A stretch of DNA of 64,000 nucleotides. Origin: Mactromeris polynyma (lineage: Eukaryota; Mollusca; Bivalvia; Venerida; Mactridae). The notes beneath the pieces are model-generated. The model saw only the letters and a list, made by a program, of their open reading frames with translations. It ran no database searches and was not told the origin of the DNA. The translations under genes were made by a program, and so were the position numbers. The DNA is taken from assembly GCA_032209605.1 (NCBI GenBank), contig JASFXZ010000002.1:56360431-56424430 (forward strand), written 5' to 3'. Of the stretch, positions 62,049 to 64,000 are shown in pieces (positions within the stretch are counted from its first letter, which is position 1; the number at the start of each line of letters is the position of its first letter).

Positions 62049-63978
62049 CTGAAAAAGACAAAAAGACACTGTGAAAATGCAGCATCTTGAAGTGTATTAT
62101 ATATAAATGGCGAGTTTCTTGAAACACAAGTATTAGTTTCAATACATGCTAACATTAATCTGCATTGCTTGCATTTTCCAATTGTAAAAACTTATGCTGC
62201 TTCTTTCCACATTGGTACCACAAGCACTTCGAAGCTCTCTAGTGTAGTTCTACCTTTAAGTCTTACAAATTTAAAGAAGGACCCATCGTTTTCTACTATA
62301 CTTGGTATATTTTAGCCCCACTATACATAAAAAGTATCTGGTTCAAGTTGTAATCACTCGGGTATATCCCAATACAACCTGCATGATCTTAATAATGTAG
62401 TGTTGTAAACATATGCCTCATCTTACATTTTATGCATTTTTCTTTAAAAAAATCGGCTTATAAAATAACATTACCATAGCAACCATATCCAGCTATACTC
62501 CACGTTTTGGCACTCAGTTGACCAGGTTCTTTACTCTTATATAAGGCTAAAATTTGCGTCAATTTGCTAGAAACACTAAGTGGTGTATTCAAACTCTGAA
62601 AAAGATATTCATATACATTTGTACATTGAAGAGTCAATTTGAGATGAAGAACTCATCTAGACTTCATGCATTCTTTTCATTAATCATTTACAGTCATCTA
62701 CCATTTACTCATGGTAAAAATATTTGAATGATTATAGTTGTAATATGTGTATACTATTGGTATGCTTGGTTAAAGGTCATATCAACATTTTGGTCAGATA
62801 TTTAACATGTATGTATAATGAAGATGTATCACTCATAATCATGACAGTGTTTTATAACATTGGGTCAGAAATGAGATGACATGGAATATATACAATATAT
62901 TAATGTTAATGGAAGCATACTTACAATAATTGTTTTCATAATTACATCTGGTAGAAATCTATTTGCTACAGACAAGTATACAATCATATATCTGTTGCTG
63001 GCATTAAGGAAAGTAGCTTCTTTGTACATGATTTAATATCTGCACTGCTGATTTTTTAATAATTTTACATCCCCTGACTTTGTATTCACATGAAACTTCT
63101 TAACCACTTTCATGATGAATGTAATAAAACAATGAACAATGGATAGCTATTATTAGATAATTATGGACTTAGCTATCAATAATTTTGTGTACTTCAAATA
63201 TGTCTGTATTTACGTGAAGTAAATATTTGTTGGTATTGTAAAAGGATACAGAACAAAAGCAATGAATACTTTTGGAGAGAGCATGTTTCTTGTATGTATG
63301 ATCAATCCCAGCATGAAAAAATCTGAAATGAACAAATTATGTGCTTGCATAACAACATTAAAATCATTTAAGGAGAAGACAAAGTAAGGAAAATTATTAC
63401 TTTTGTAAAACTTTTGTACAAAAATGTGACAACTAAATTCATGCAGCACAATAAGTTTTATATGATCAGATGTATTCCTATAAAATCTAAATGTGTAATA
63501 CAAGACTGCATTAAGTATGTACAAGTTTAACTAATGGTCAACTGAAGTGACTGACAGAGATAATATTTAGCTTAATGTGCCTAAAGTACTTACTTTGTAC
63601 AAGTAGGAAAGCCGTTTCTAAGTAATTGGCAACTGGATATTCCATAGCAAAACTGTAAGATAGCATGATGGAGTACCTACAAAGAGAAACTAAAGTTAAC
63701 ATAAAATAGATAAAATGTGCATTAAGTATGTACATAGTATAATGCGGTAATTAGTTTCTGGTTGTTAGATTTCTCAACCTAACCCAAAATTTAAAACAGT
63801 GGTCATAGGATGAAATATGGCGCTGTCATGAAACAAACAAGTATGTATGTTCATTTGCAATGGTACATCAAATTGAATGGCTGCAATAAACATTTTTATT
63901 GTTAGCATTATAATCATAGAATGATGTGACCAATAGTTACCCAAATTTCATTTTTATTATTCCAAGTGTACCAGAAAC
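61912..63978 (-). CDS. PQ-loop membrane protein, SLC66A3 (PQLC3)-like, 3' part only
   Basis: PQ-loop proteins are small seven-helix membrane proteins built from two three-helix repeats; the exact substrate of SLC66A3 is not established. Six minus-strand exons (63941-63978, 63594-63676, 63214-63322, 62925-62991, 62475-62595, 61912-62048) join in one frame of 184 codons plus stop. Landmarks are YPVANYLETAFLLVQN in the first repeat and SSKLTQILALYKSKEPGQLS with AKTWSIAGYGCYVRIFTN in the second. The proline of the second PQ motif is replaced by T, as human SLC66A3 also lacks it there by my recall, and TWS fits SLC66A3 better than MPDU1. TGDPF is closer to MPDU1, so that relative remains possible. 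The 5' exons lie beyond the window. Confidence 0.75.
62049..62474 (-). other. SLC66A3-like intron (last)
   Basis: 426 bp, AT-rich, nothing recognised. Confidence 0.7.
62475..62595 (-). CDS. SLC66A3-like exon, second PQ loop
   Basis: Acceptor TTTTTCAG, donor GTAATG. Encodes SLNTPLSVSSKLTQILALYK then SKEPGQLSAKTWSIAGYGCY, the signature of the second repeat. Confidence 0.85.
62596..62924 (-). other. SLC66A3-like intron (penultimate)
   Basis: 329 bp, AT-rich, nothing recognised. Confidence 0.7.
62925..62991 (-). CDS. SLC66A3-like exon, central helix
   Basis: Encodes YMIVYLSVANRFLPDVIMKT then II; donor GTAAGT. Two in-frame acceptors 6 nt apart (upper bounds 62991 and 62997) would include or omit two residues. 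Confidence 0.7.
63214..63322 (-). CDS. SLC66A3-like exon, central helices
   Basis: Acceptor TTTCAG, donor GTAAAT. Encodes NFFMLGLIIHTRNMLSPKVF then IAFVLYPFTIPTNIYF; strongly hydrophobic. Confidence 0.7.
63594..63676 (-). CDS. SLC66A3-like exon, first-repeat helix
   Basis: Acceptor TTTGTAG, donor GTAAGT. Encodes YSIMLSYSFAMEYPVANYLE then TAFLLVQ. Matches the Y..YP..Y.E....L..Q pattern after the first PQ loop. Confidence 0.75.
63941..63978 (-). CDS. SLC66A3-like exon (candidate, most 5' in window)
   Basis: Minus-strand acceptor TATTACAG and donor GTAACT. Encodes VSGTLGIIKMKF plus two bases that join the next exon as Gly-Tyr. Phase fits, but homology is weak, so it is tentative. Confidence 0.45.
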
Positions 63979-64000
63979 CTGTAATAGGTAGAGTTATTTT

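Noticed and set aside
61898..62155. 85-codon cysteine-containing minus ORF
   Set aside because: It is an out-of-frame shadow of the SLC66A3-like last exon, whose correct frame matches PQ-loop proteins.

Overview
The window is genomic DNA of an animal, most likely a bivalve mollusc. The evidence is a metazoan 5S rRNA array, spliced genes with long AT-rich introns, a tRNA-derived SINE, several short DNA transposons, and an intronic repeat of a type I associate with bivalve genomes. The species cannot be named from sequence alone.

Bases 1 to about 24673 are a tandem array of a 677-bp unit. It carries 36 complete 5S rRNA genes, all on the minus strand, and the unit length never changes. The array runs off the left end of the window and stops at about 24673 inside the A-rich tract next to where a 37th gene would begin. 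Shared point variants show higher-order structure: a 6-unit (4062-bp) pattern on the left and a 2-unit (1354-bp) alternation on the right, with at least one recombinant unit. The two 76-codon reading frames in every spacer look like by-products of homogenisation, not genes.

Bases 24674 to 26330 are the array edge and the upstream region of the next gene. They hold a G-quadruplex motif, three hairpins, a possible 1-kb transposon relic, inverted CCAAT boxes, a perfect E-box palindrome and an 8-codon upstream ORF.

Bases 26331 to 57384 (plus strand) encode a CDC14-family dual-specificity phosphatase, rebuilt from at least 17 exons with matching splice phases. The catalytic motif HCKAGLGRTG is split across two exons, and by my numbering its cysteine is residue 278. 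Exon 8 exists as two adjacent 88-nt copies (8a, 8b) that look mutually exclusive: using both or neither creates an early stop. The 3' part has small cassette exons, and a 154-nt one switches the C-terminal frame. Introns carry several MITEs, a SINE, and a 1.1-kb repeat. The 3' UTR may extend to about 61270.

Bases 61771 to 64000 (minus strand) hold the last six exons of a PQ-loop membrane protein, best matched to SLC66A3 (PQLC3). Its 5' exons lie beyond the window. It converges on CDC14, and a near-perfect 27-bp inverted repeat sits in the roughly 500-bp gap between the two genes' poly(A) signals.
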